Shown: positions 37,066 to 44,706 of the stretch, in pieces
How the letters are laid out: the number at the start of each line of letters is the position of its first letter
Position numbering within the stretch: the stretch's first letter is position 1
Source: Ignavibacteria bacterium
GTDB taxonomy: Bacteria > Bacteroidota > Ignavibacteria > Tepidaquicellales > Tepidaquicellaceae
Length of the DNA stretch: 64,000 nucleotides
Assembly (NCBI GenBank): GCA_036262055.1
Contig: DATAJP010000002.1
Location: 1,012,177 to 1,076,176, forward strand
Direction of reading: 5' to 3'
Position numbers and translations under genes: made by a program
Notes under the pieces: generated by a model
Databases searched by the model: none
Told to the model about the DNA's origin: nothing
The model's input: the letters and a program-made list of their open reading frames with translations, nothing else

Positions 37066-37391
37066 ACAAATATCGAGTAGTACTTCCTTATCAGTATGCA
37101 ACATACGGAGAAAAAACAGGATTTGTATATGCAGAAGACCAAGATGAAGCTGAGGACATGGCTAACGAGGAAGATTACTTGCATGAAGAAGATTACAGAG
37201 ATTCTGATGATACAGGCTCCACTGAATATAATTACAGCGACATGACGATCGAGCTTTACGAAGAAGATGTTCCTGATCATCTCGTACCTTCGCGGAACAC
37301 TTATCATGAGTCTCATTCAGCATTCAATGTACCGGTATCAGTAAGTTCAACATTCCTTGAAGACCTGCCTGCGCTTCAACCTGAAGCATAG
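37062..37391 (+). CDS. Acidic protein of the conjugation cassette
   Basis: 109 residues, strongly acidic (EDQDEAEDMANEEDYLHEED). N-terminus YRVVLPYQYATYGEKTGFVYAEDQDEAE resembles small domains that read V...a..eeA; the rest looks disordered. No family known to me. Translationally coupled to the RHH gene and followed by a small hairpin at 37415. Could be an inhibitor, DNA mimic or adaptor of the conjugation enzymes; all are guesses. Confidence 0.6.
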   Translation: MNKYRVVLPYQYATYGEKTGFVYAEDQDEAEDMANEEDYLHEEDYRDSDDTGSTEYNYSDMTIELYEEDVPDHLVPSRNTYHESHSAFNVPVSVSSTFLEDLPALQPEA

Positions 37392-37414
37392 CTCATACTT
37401 AAATAAATAAAAGT

Positions 37415-37444
37415 GTTAACCTGTATTTATTAATCGCAGTTAAC
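37415..37444 (+). other. Hairpin between acidic protein and Ubl genes
   Basis: GTTAAC(C)TG pairs with CAGTTAAC across a 13-nt loop, with one bulge. There is no strong T-run; a weak terminator or processing site is possible. Confidence 0.3.
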
Positions 37445-37491
37445 TTATCTATTATTAAAACTCATTCAATAAAATCAAAAGGAAAACTAAA

Positions 37492-37767
37492 ATGTGGAAT
37501 TCAAACACAAACGGTTCAACACAGCCAGTAGAAACAAACCAGAAAACAAAAGTAGTATGCAATTCAAACGATTATGACGTAACAGGACTCTCAGGAGTTC
37601 AGTTAGCCGAAAGAGTCAAGCAGATCGCAAGAGAGAACTCAATTGGAAAGTTTGATATCTTCGACAGCAATAATAAGAATATCAGTCCTCAAGATATTCA
37701 AAATGGAAGCTTCGAAGGAGACCTGAGCATTATCAGATTCAATGTCGCCGCGGAAGTAAATATTTAA
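37492..37767 (+). CDS. Ubiquitin-like (beta-grasp) protein
   Basis: 91 residues with a good ribosome site (AAGGAAAAC). Residues 1-18 are polar and disordered; from KVVCNSNDYDVTGLSG there is a beta strand, a helix (VQLAERVKQIARENS), strand KFDIFDS and IIRFNVAAEVNI, consistent with a beta-grasp fold. The gene is followed by E2-, E1- and JAMM-like genes, which is the main reason to call it the modifier. It ends in EVNI and lacks the usual Gly-Gly tail, so either conjugation is non-canonical or JAMM processing exposes another residue. Confidence 0.65.
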   Translation: MWNSNTNGSTQPVETNQKTKVVCNSNDYDVTGLSGVQLAERVKQIARENSIGKFDIFDSNNKNISPQDIQNGSFEGDLSIIRFNVAAEVNI

Positions 37768-37775
37768 AAACATTT

Positions 37776-37871
37776 AAAGGGAAATCTTAATAAAATATTC
37801 CATAGTGTGTTTTTGCTCTTTATAAATGTGGATTAAAAGTTAAAAATGATCGGAATATGAGATTTCCCTTT
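37776..37871 (+). terminator. Long-stem terminator/attenuator between Ubl and E2 genes
   Basis: AAAGGGAAATCT (37776-37787) pairs perfectly with AGATTTCCCTTT (37860-37871), and inside it ATATTCC (37795-37801) pairs with GGAATAT (37852-37858). The stem is followed by TCTATTT. It lies 8 bp after the Ubl stop. It could cut expression so that the modifier is made in excess over the enzymes. Confidence 0.55.
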
Positions 37872-37896
37872 TCTATTTAGCAACTAAATAAAAAGT

Positions 37897-38784
37897 ATGT
37901 CAGAAAACATATCAACTAATGGGCATTCGCCAGGAAGTTTGGAGTTGTTCCCGCCAGCCTCCATTCAGACATTCATAAAAAGGATTAACAACTCTGATTT
38001 AAACAATCTAAATGAGGATAATACACCGGCGTGCAGCATCAAATCAACAGAAACACTTATCAATGAAATAGAATCCATTGTTAATCTTGACGAGTTCTAC
38101 GGCAGGCTCGAAGACTCAAAACAGGAAAAGGTAACAATAAAGGAAATCAAAATTGAATCTGATATAGACTTCTTAAAAAGTGTTAAGCAGCTGAAGACAG
38201 TATTCAAAAATGAATTACAGGTTATTGTAAATACAATTAGGGAAAAATATCAAACCGAGCTCTTTAACCTGCAGTCTATACGACAAAAAGAAACATTCGG
38301 ACAGCCGCTTATTAATCTTATCCAAAAATTAAACAGCGCAGGCTACTGTCTTGTAATGAAAGATTCAGTTGTGTGGGCATATAAATATTATGAAGATCCA
38401 TATGAAGTGACCATAGGTATTCAGGATACAGGTACTTCCGAAGAACAAGATGAATACATTGTCGAATATGACGAGCATGTCTGTAAGATAAAAAGCATTT
38501 ATGTCAATCTTATGCATCCTAAAATCACTTTAGGAACAATAATGCTTAATACGGAAGGAAGACATCCGAATGCCCAAGACGGAAACGGACTAACTACTGT
38601 ATGCAGCGGAGACCTCGAAGACAGAGAAATAAACCTTAATAATCCTGAAAGCTTAATTTCTCTTTTGAATGAAATCTGCCGGACATATGAAATAATGAAC
38701 CTTACATCTGCGTATGAACAGCCAAGAGGTACATATTCTAAAGTTGAAGGCGGAAGAGAGGCTGTATGGTCAAGCAATGAATAA
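37897..38784 (+). CDS. E2-like conjugating protein with N-terminal extension
   Basis: 295 residues. N-terminal tail has ELFPP (residues about 16-20), also found in the JAMM protein. Residues about 80-150 are coiled-coil-rich helices. The C-terminal part looks E2-like: IYVNLMHPKI, then RHPNAQDGNGLTTVCSGDL, in which Cys236 sits where E2/PRTRC-B-like proteins have their ICLG catalytic cysteine after an HP motif, followed by a helix NPESLISLLNEI. Fits an E2 or RWD-type conjugating enzyme that takes the modifier from E1. Assignment rests on motif order and context. Confidence 0.65.
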   Translation: MSENISTNGHSPGSLELFPPASIQTFIKRINNSDLNNLNEDNTPACSIKSTETLINEIESIVNLDEFYGRLEDSKQEKVTIKEIKIESDIDFLKSVKQLKTVFKNELQVIVNTIREKYQTELFNLQSIRQKETFGQPLINLIQKLNSAGYCLVMKDSVVWAYKYYEDPYEVTIGIQDTGTSEEQDEYIVEYDEHVCKIKSIYVNLMHPKITLGTIMLNTEGRHPNAQDGNGLTTVCSGDLEDREINLNNPESLISLLNEICRTYEIMNLTSAYEQPRGTYSKVEGGREAVWSSNE

Positions 38785-38833
38785 AACTATTAACAAGTTT
38801 TAAACCTAATTTAACAATTAAAAAAAAATAAAC

Positions 38834-39658
38834 ATGTCAGAAATAACATCAATAACAGAAGATATTTACAAAAGACAACTGAACTTTGCAGACTTTCCAA
38901 AGAAAAGCGCAATGGTAATTGGTCTCGGCGGAGTCGGAAGCTGGCTTGCCCTGGATTTGGCACTCATAGGAATAGGAACTCTTATTCTTATTGACCCTGA
39001 TAACATCGAAGCATCTAATCTAAACAGGACTTTCTTCAGGTTAAGTGATATAAATAGAAAGAAAACCGAAGTAATTGAAGAACAAATAAATGAAAGAAGA
39101 CCTGATACAATCATTATTACTATAAATGATTACTTCAATTCATCTCATTTAAATAAGTATGAAGTTGATTACATATTCGACTGCACGGATAATCTTGCAA
39201 CGCGCAGGATTATCGAAGACTTAAGAAATAAAGTATCTTTGGGATTAGAAGAAATTGATAAAATCCCATTTAACCTGCCGGATAATGAAGAAGGAACTAT
39301 ATACAGAATACCCGGTGCTCCTAGCATGACAATGACAGATGAAGAATACAGAAACATTCCGAATAATAAACACCGAACTCCCGCTGAGCTTCACGTAATT
39401 GAAATGAATAAATTACATATACCCTATTGCAAATGCGGATATGATGGAGTATTTGGTACCATTCTCATAAATGAATTTAACCGCGGCAGATGGGGTGAAG
39501 ACGGTTGTTATTCTATTGTTTCAAGTCTGTTTGCTACTCCTCAGATGCTTGCAGCAATGGCAGTTATTGAAATGCTGCTTGTAGATTGCAATCAAAATAT
39601 ATGCATTAACTTTAATATCAAACATCTTCTCAAGAACTATAAAGGAGACAAGCAATGA
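38834..39658 (+). CDS. E1-like ThiF/MoeB-family adenylating enzyme
   Basis: 274 residues. Rossmann ATP-binding signature GLGGVGS (30-36), acidic and Asn-Arg residues LIDPDNIEASNLNR (52-65), Lys76/77 and DCTDN (116-120) are intact. Cys199/Cys201 in HIPYCKCGYDG and Cys225 are candidates for the thioester site. ThiF-type enzymes adenylate the C-terminus of ubiquitin-like proteins. Overlaps the JAMM gene start (39655). Confidence 0.88.
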   Translation: MSEITSITEDIYKRQLNFADFPKKSAMVIGLGGVGSWLALDLALIGIGTLILIDPDNIEASNLNRTFFRLSDINRKKTEVIEEQINERRPDTIIITINDYFNSSHLNKYEVDYIFDCTDNLATRRIIEDLRNKVSLGLEEIDKIPFNLPDNEEGTIYRIPGAPSMTMTDEEYRNIPNNKHRTPAELHVIEMNKLHIPYCKCGYDGVFGTILINEFNRGRWGEDGCYSIVSSLFATPQMLAAMAVIEMLLVDCNQNICINFNIKHLLKNYKGDKQ

Positions 39659-40398
39659 AAAACATATTTTTGAATGATGATAGCAGTAACTTAACTAGAT
39701 CAGACACAAAATCCGGCAATAAAGAGCTCTTCCCTCCACCTGATAAGCCGAAAGACTCCGGTTGGGATTCAGATATTAACATCATCCGTTCCGTCAAAGT
39801 TATTATACCAGTAAAACTCTTGATAATATGCAACCACATCTCAAGAATGGTTGATGATAACGAATTTTCTATTGTAACGGACATACTGAGTAAAGAAAAC
39901 TTAAATGAACTAAAGCTTGCAGAGTATTATTACATTCCAAAACAGAAAGTAACATCAGGTTCTATCGATTACATGCCGGATAAGTTCAGCCATAATGTTG
40001 TAATACACAGACATCCGGACGGACTTAACAGTTTTTCAGGAACAGACCATAGCTATATTAACCAAAACTTTGAACTAAGCCTTCTCTTTACTAAAAAAGA
40101 TGGATTTGTTAACGGCATTTATAACATGAAAGTAGAAGAAAGCATTATTCCATTACCTGTTGAATCAATTATAGACTACGGAATTGGATCAATTGACATA
40201 TCAAACATTGAATGCGCAGGCATAATCGAAAAAGAATTCAGCATAAAATCTGACAGAAGAAGAGATTACAAGCACAGAAAAGATAATTTCAGAAGCTCAT
40301 ACATAGATAATGATGATGTTATGTGGGAAATAATGGAACTTAAAAGCAGAATGGACATGATGGAAGAAGCATTGATGAGCGGTGAAATTATCGGATAA
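39655..40398 (+). CDS. JAMM/MPN+ metalloprotease-like protein (deubiquitinase-like)
   Basis: 247 residues. The zinc motif H-x-H-x7-S-x2-D is exact: His118-Arg-His120 ... Ser128-Gly-Thr-Asp131 (HRHPDGLNSFSGTD), with Glu70 in DNEFSIV a likely general base. N-terminal tail has ELFPP (24-28). A C-terminal helical part (about 200-247) is charged. In bacterial systems such enzymes process the Ubl precursor or remove it from targets. Translationally coupled to E1. Confidence 0.82.
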   Translation: MKNIFLNDDSSNLTRSDTKSGNKELFPPPDKPKDSGWDSDINIIRSVKVIIPVKLLIICNHISRMVDDNEFSIVTDILSKENLNELKLAEYYYIPKQKVTSGSIDYMPDKFSHNVVIHRHPDGLNSFSGTDHSYINQNFELSLLFTKKDGFVNGIYNMKVEESIIPLPVESIIDYGIGSIDISNIECAGIIEKEFSIKSDRRRDYKHRKDNFRSSYIDNDDVMWEIMELKSRMDMMEEALMSGEIIG

Positions 40399-40491
40399 CA
40401 CAATATAATAGAATAAACCCCCGCCGGGTTAAATCAAACTCATACATTTTTTAACAACAAATCAATCAAACTTAACCGGAGAATTATATTT

Positions 40492-40578
40492 ATGTTGAGA
40501 AAAATACTTAAAGAACTAATCAAAGCAGTCGGAATGGACCTGTTAAAAATAATTTTAAGAAAACTAAAACGGAAATAA
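40492..40578 (+). CDS. 28-residue cationic amphipathic peptide
   Basis: ATG at 40492, with CCGGAG about 10 bp upstream. The peptide is a single predicted helix, with ten Lys/Arg, about three acidic residues and Leu/Ile at a 3-4 spacing (LRKILKELIKAV). It lies 93 bp after the JAMM stop. Charge and amphipathicity are typical of membrane-active or toxin peptides; its link to the cassette is only positional. Confidence 0.35.
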   Translation: MLRKILKELIKAVGMDLLKIILRKLKRK

Positions 40579-40581
40579 CAC

Positions 40582-40761
40582 ATGATTAACTCATTAAAAG
40601 AACATTTAAAAATAAAATTACTTGAATCGGAACTGGTTGAAAACCTAATCCTCATATACTTACAGGAGATTTCGCCACCAAATTTCTTAAGGATGATTTT
40701 CCTGACTTTGAGCAAGTATTTTATGGAAGAGCCTAAAAAAGAAGATAAATTTAAGCGATAG
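40582..40761 (+). CDS. 59-residue hypothetical protein after the peptide gene
   Basis: ATG at 40582, three bp after the previous stop. Mostly helical (SLKEHLKIKLLESELVENLI), with a hydrophobic middle and a KKEDK tail. No family recognised. Co-transcription with the peptide gene is likely. Confidence 0.35.
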   Translation: MINSLKEHLKIKLLESELVENLILIYLQEISPPNFLRMIFLTLSKYFMEEPKKEDKFKR

Positions 40762-40810
40762 GAATTTGACGCTATAAACTTAACTTCATTACAAACCAAG
40801 CACTTAAACA

Positions 40811-40837
40811 AAAATGCCCGTTTAAAATGGGCATTTT
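40811..40837. terminator. Bidirectional terminator
   Basis: AAAATGCCC and GGGCATTTT form a perfect 9-bp stem around a 9-nt loop, with A/T runs on both flanks. It ends the minus-strand block at 40836 and the plus-strand cassette. Confidence 0.8.
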
Positions 40838-43800
40838 ACAAGTATCTTTCTTCATCATCAATCTTTTCTGCTTTAATATATTTATTTAAATAATTAATAT
40901 TTTCATTTGCCCAAGTTCTTATTATATCATTTTTATGGTTTGATAAATTTTCATAAAGAATTAGTTCAGATCTAAGTAATGGAACAAGTGATCCAGTCCA
41001 AGAATACGAACCCATATTTGCACTTATTTCATTCAATACCTTTCTATCACTTCCAAATTCATTTATAAATTGCAAAGTAAAGGAATGCCATTCGTTTCGT
41101 TTTTTATTACTAAAAATGGGCAAATATCTTGCTATTCTCTGTGGTGCTAATGGAATATTTTTTTTACACCAATCCAAAACTAATTCATTATTACTCTTAA
41201 ACAACAAACCATTCTTATTGTCAAAATTTTTTTGAAGGTCTTCAGAAAAATTATCATTAAATTCAATTCTCGAGCCAATTAAATGCATTAAATGATAGTA
41301 TGTCATAAAATCTGAGAGAAGAGCTTGAGATAATACTGGCCAAATTTCTGTAAAATATTTAGGTAATAAATGTGTAAGAATATTTTGAATATAAAGTTCA
41401 AAATTATATTTATAATCTTCTTGACTACACATATCAATAATTTCATTCATTATGTGTATAGCAAATAAAGTATCATTATCTTCTTCTAAAATTTTAACTG
41501 TATACTGTTCCCAATAGTGCTCTATCATATTGAGATTATGACTACCAATTAATCCTTTTTTAGACAGTATTTCTTTAATTCCAGTTTTGTATTGAGCCCA
41601 ATTTTGTTTATTCCTAAATGCCAAATTAGAATAAATTGATAACGCAATTAATGCTCCCAACAAATTAAACTCTGATATTTTTTTTAATAATTTATAATTT
41701 GTTTCAAATTTTAATTTTTCAATACTTCTACTATATCGAAAACTAAGAAGTAGTTTAAGATTGTTTAACTTATTGGCTAAATTTATTAAGTTATCAAATA
41801 TTTCTTCATCTACATATGTTGAACTGCTGATATCAAACGAATACTTTGCAATTTTATCATCATTGATAAACTTTAAAATTATATCTTTCACAATTTCTTT
41901 ATTTTCAATCCCGATTAAAAATCCAATAAATACAATTATATTTAAATTTTCATTAGAATTTTTAAAATAATTAATTGATTTTTCTATAAAAACATTTCGA
42001 TTTTCTGAATTCAGTAGTGTCCCCAATTTTTCACCGAAATAATATCCATTATGTTGATAATCATTGTAAATAATATCAAAAGAGTATATGAGTTTGTTAA
42101 AATTATTACCAAATTCAATTGCTATTTTCTCGGAAGTTTGCTTTAGTTTTTCAGTATAACTATCATTCTCTCCAATTTCATCTTCAATTGCAGAACTTTT
42201 AATAAAAAGTTTATATTTTTCTAGAATATCTTGTGGGGTTAACTTTAAAATAAAATCTGACAATGTTGTCTTTTGTTCTGGTGTTAATATATCTTTCTCA
42301 TATTTCAAGGATAATTGTAAATCATTTCTTGCCTCATTCCATAAGAAATTTTTCTCGGTTGCAATTGTTTTAATTATTGGTATAATAAGATCAAACAAAC
42401 CGTGACTTATTAAGCCTCTTATTGAATTTGAAAGTATATTTTCTGCCTCGTTGGAAAACTCATTTTTTTCTTGATAAATAAGATATAATAAATTGAGACA
42501 TTTTATCCAATAATCATCACGCTCTTTAAATGTTGGTTTAAAATCAATTAATGATTTCGAAGAACCTTGATTTTCGGCACCGACGTCACGTGTAAAATAG
42601 TGAGTATGAAGTGCAGACTTTAATGCATCTACTGCGATTTTCTTGTAGTCAATATCACGCGAATAAGAATATTTGATAATATTAAATCGCTCCTCAAGAG
42701 TTGCCTCTGTTGCCGGCAAAATTACATGAAATCTTTTTAAAAACTCACCGGTTGCATTATTTGCCCAACTTTCATTTTCAGCTACAGCAAAATTTAGTAA
42801 CACCTTCATTCCATCACTAAAAGTTTCTTTCCTCCATACAATTTTTTCTAAAGCCCAAATCAAATTCCTTCTTCCTTTATCAATTTTAAATAAATTTTCT
42901 TTACTCATATTTCCAAATATTCTAACTAATGCATTGGTACATGCTGATGGGTTCACTTCAACTAAAGAGCGGAAGAGGCGTGAACCCAGTTCAGTATTAA
43001 GGACTTCCGCTTTTCCAAAAGGGGCTTGTTCTCCACATAATTTTTCAACGAATTCTTTCGTCTGTTCTAAAAAATCTAAATATCTTAATTGATCACATAG
43101 AGCTGAGCCGAGATTATTACTCGTTATATCCAATAATATATCCTCTAAAATATCTGGTTGGACAGTTTCCCACCATTTAGCAGCTAATGTAATAGCTAAT
43201 GGTTTAGGTTTTAAAAAAATATACCTACCTCCTTGTTCTATCAAACCTTTTTCTTTATATTTTACACAGGTTTCATAAAATTTTTTCTTGCAAGTTTCAT
43301 CGTCAAAATTTAGACCGCAAAGTCTTTTGTTACACGCTACAAAATTCATTTCAACTTGTCGATCTTCACTAAATCCAAGTTTATCAAAAATTGCTAGCGT
43401 TTTTAAAACCTCAAACTCATCATTATTTATATCACTTCTTCCAAATATAAGTTTTCTTAAAAGACTATCATTATTTATTCTTCCGATATTGGAATCCTCT
43501 TTTAAATATTGGTCACTTAATAAAACAGCTAGAAGTGGAAATCCCTTCACAAATTCTTTGATCTTATCTACATCTTGATTATTTAGATCCGGGAATAAAT
43601 CTTTGATAATTTCTGTTATTATATTATCTAAATTTTCCGGTTTAATTAATATTGAATTTATTTCATCAATACTATCATATCTTTCAGCCGTTTCGTAATC
43701 TATTGAGATTAGATTAAGCTTACTATCGATTCTTTTAATTTCGCCTTGCAATTTTTGATGCAAAGTTAGTTCACAGTTATCTACAATAAGAATGCCTTTT

Positions 43801-44702
43801 AAACCATTATCTATTAATTTAGTTACAAAGCCATGTATATCCGTTCCAGGAATTAATGCATCAAAATAAATTATTGAACTTTTTAAAAGTTGTGTTTGTA
43901 AATTGTCATTAGAATTATTTTTAAAAGATTCATAAATAAGTCGAGTTTTACCTAATCCTGATAATCCATTTATTCTAATAGTCTGTCTAGTCTTTGCGAC
44001 TGAATTTTGTAATTCAGTTACTTTTTTTTGAAGAAATGAGTTGCTTCGAAAAATATTCTGAAAATCTGCTCGCATTCCTAATATATTCATTGATTTGATA
44101 CCATCAGGAATTCTGATACCTACACGGCAATCATATAAATAATTAACTGCTTGGAAATATTGATTTGCCCAATCAGCGATTTTATTTGCATCATATACAT
44201 CCACTTTTATGTCATTATAATTTTTAAAATCTACATCTTTAAAGGCTTCTTTTACTTTTTCAATTCTTTTCTGTATAGCATTCTTTGTATAATTTTTATT
44301 TATAAATAAAATATAGGAACCATCTTTGTCAATTACATCTTTAATCCGTTTTTTTATTGTAGTAGTTAGATTATAAACTTTACCATTTACATTTATTTTA
44401 CTTATTTTATCGGAAACCTCTAATTTGCACTGTTCAGGGCTCATTGGAGATGCTTTCGATTGAAAAATTGTTAATGGAGAGTTAATATAATTACTATTTT
44501 TATACCACTCATTTTTATCTGTTTCTTCCCACTCTATTCTTGCATCCTCTCCTCCATCTGCGACTGTTAAATTTAATGGAACTGTAACAGCTGATAGTGG
44601 AATCTCTGATTTTATTGCTTCTAATTTTAAAAGGAGTTTTAGAAGACTTACAAATTGAAAAGGGTTTAAACCTTCAATATGTTTAAAGGTTATTGGTTCC
44701 AT
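40836..44702 (-). CDS. Nuclease-STAND NTPase protein (Avs-like)
   Basis: 1288 residues. Residues about 40-90 show a PD-(D/E)xK-like pattern: ADGGEDARIEW (Glu52, Asp53) followed by TIFQSKA (Gln81-Ser-Lys83). A STAND-type P-loop follows with Walker A GLSGLGKT (246-253) and Walker B ILIVDNC (about 304-310). The remaining 900 residues are helical repeats. This nuclease, NTPase, repeat-sensor order is that of Avs antiviral proteins, which recognise phage proteins and cleave DNA. It starts 4 bp after the helicase stop, so it belongs to the same operon. Which phage protein is sensed is unknown. Confidence 0.75.
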   Translation of the reverse strand: MEPITFKHIEGLNPFQFVSLLKLLLKLEAIKSEIPLSAVTVPLNLTVADGGEDARIEWEETDKNEWYKNSNYINSPLTIFQSKASPMSPEQCKLEVSDKISKINVNGKVYNLTTTIKKRIKDVIDKDGSYILFINKNYTKNAIQKRIEKVKEAFKDVDFKNYNDIKVDVYDANKIADWANQYFQAVNYLYDCRVGIRIPDGIKSMNILGMRADFQNIFRSNSFLQKKVTELQNSVAKTRQTIRINGLSGLGKTRLIYESFKNNSNDNLQTQLLKSSIIYFDALIPGTDIHGFVTKLIDNGLKGILIVDNCELTLHQKLQGEIKRIDSKLNLISIDYETAERYDSIDEINSILIKPENLDNIITEIIKDLFPDLNNQDVDKIKEFVKGFPLLAVLLSDQYLKEDSNIGRINNDSLLRKLIFGRSDINNDEFEVLKTLAIFDKLGFSEDRQVEMNFVACNKRLCGLNFDDETCKKKFYETCVKYKEKGLIEQGGRYIFLKPKPLAITLAAKWWETVQPDILEDILLDITSNNLGSALCDQLRYLDFLEQTKEFVEKLCGEQAPFGKAEVLNTELGSRLFRSLVEVNPSACTNALVRIFGNMSKENLFKIDKGRRNLIWALEKIVWRKETFSDGMKVLLNFAVAENESWANNATGEFLKRFHVILPATEATLEERFNIIKYSYSRDIDYKKIAVDALKSALHTHYFTRDVGAENQGSSKSLIDFKPTFKERDDYWIKCLNLLYLIYQEKNEFSNEAENILSNSIRGLISHGLFDLIIPIIKTIATEKNFLWNEARNDLQLSLKYEKDILTPEQKTTLSDFILKLTPQDILEKYKLFIKSSAIEDEIGENDSYTEKLKQTSEKIAIEFGNNFNKLIYSFDIIYNDYQHNGYYFGEKLGTLLNSENRNVFIEKSINYFKNSNENLNIIVFIGFLIGIENKEIVKDIILKFINDDKIAKYSFDISSSTYVDEEIFDNLINLANKLNNLKLLLSFRYSRSIEKLKFETNYKLLKKISEFNLLGALIALSIYSNLAFRNKQNWAQYKTGIKEILSKKGLIGSHNLNMIEHYWEQYTVKILEEDNDTLFAIHIMNEIIDMCSQEDYKYNFELYIQNILTHLLPKYFTEIWPVLSQALLSDFMTYYHLMHLIGSRIEFNDNFSEDLQKNFDNKNGLLFKSNNELVLDWCKKNIPLAPQRIARYLPIFSNKKRNEWHSFTLQFINEFGSDRKVLNEISANMGSYSWTGSLVPLLRSELILYENLSNHKNDIIRTWANENINYLNKYIKAEKIDDEERYL

Positions 44703-44706
44703 TATT

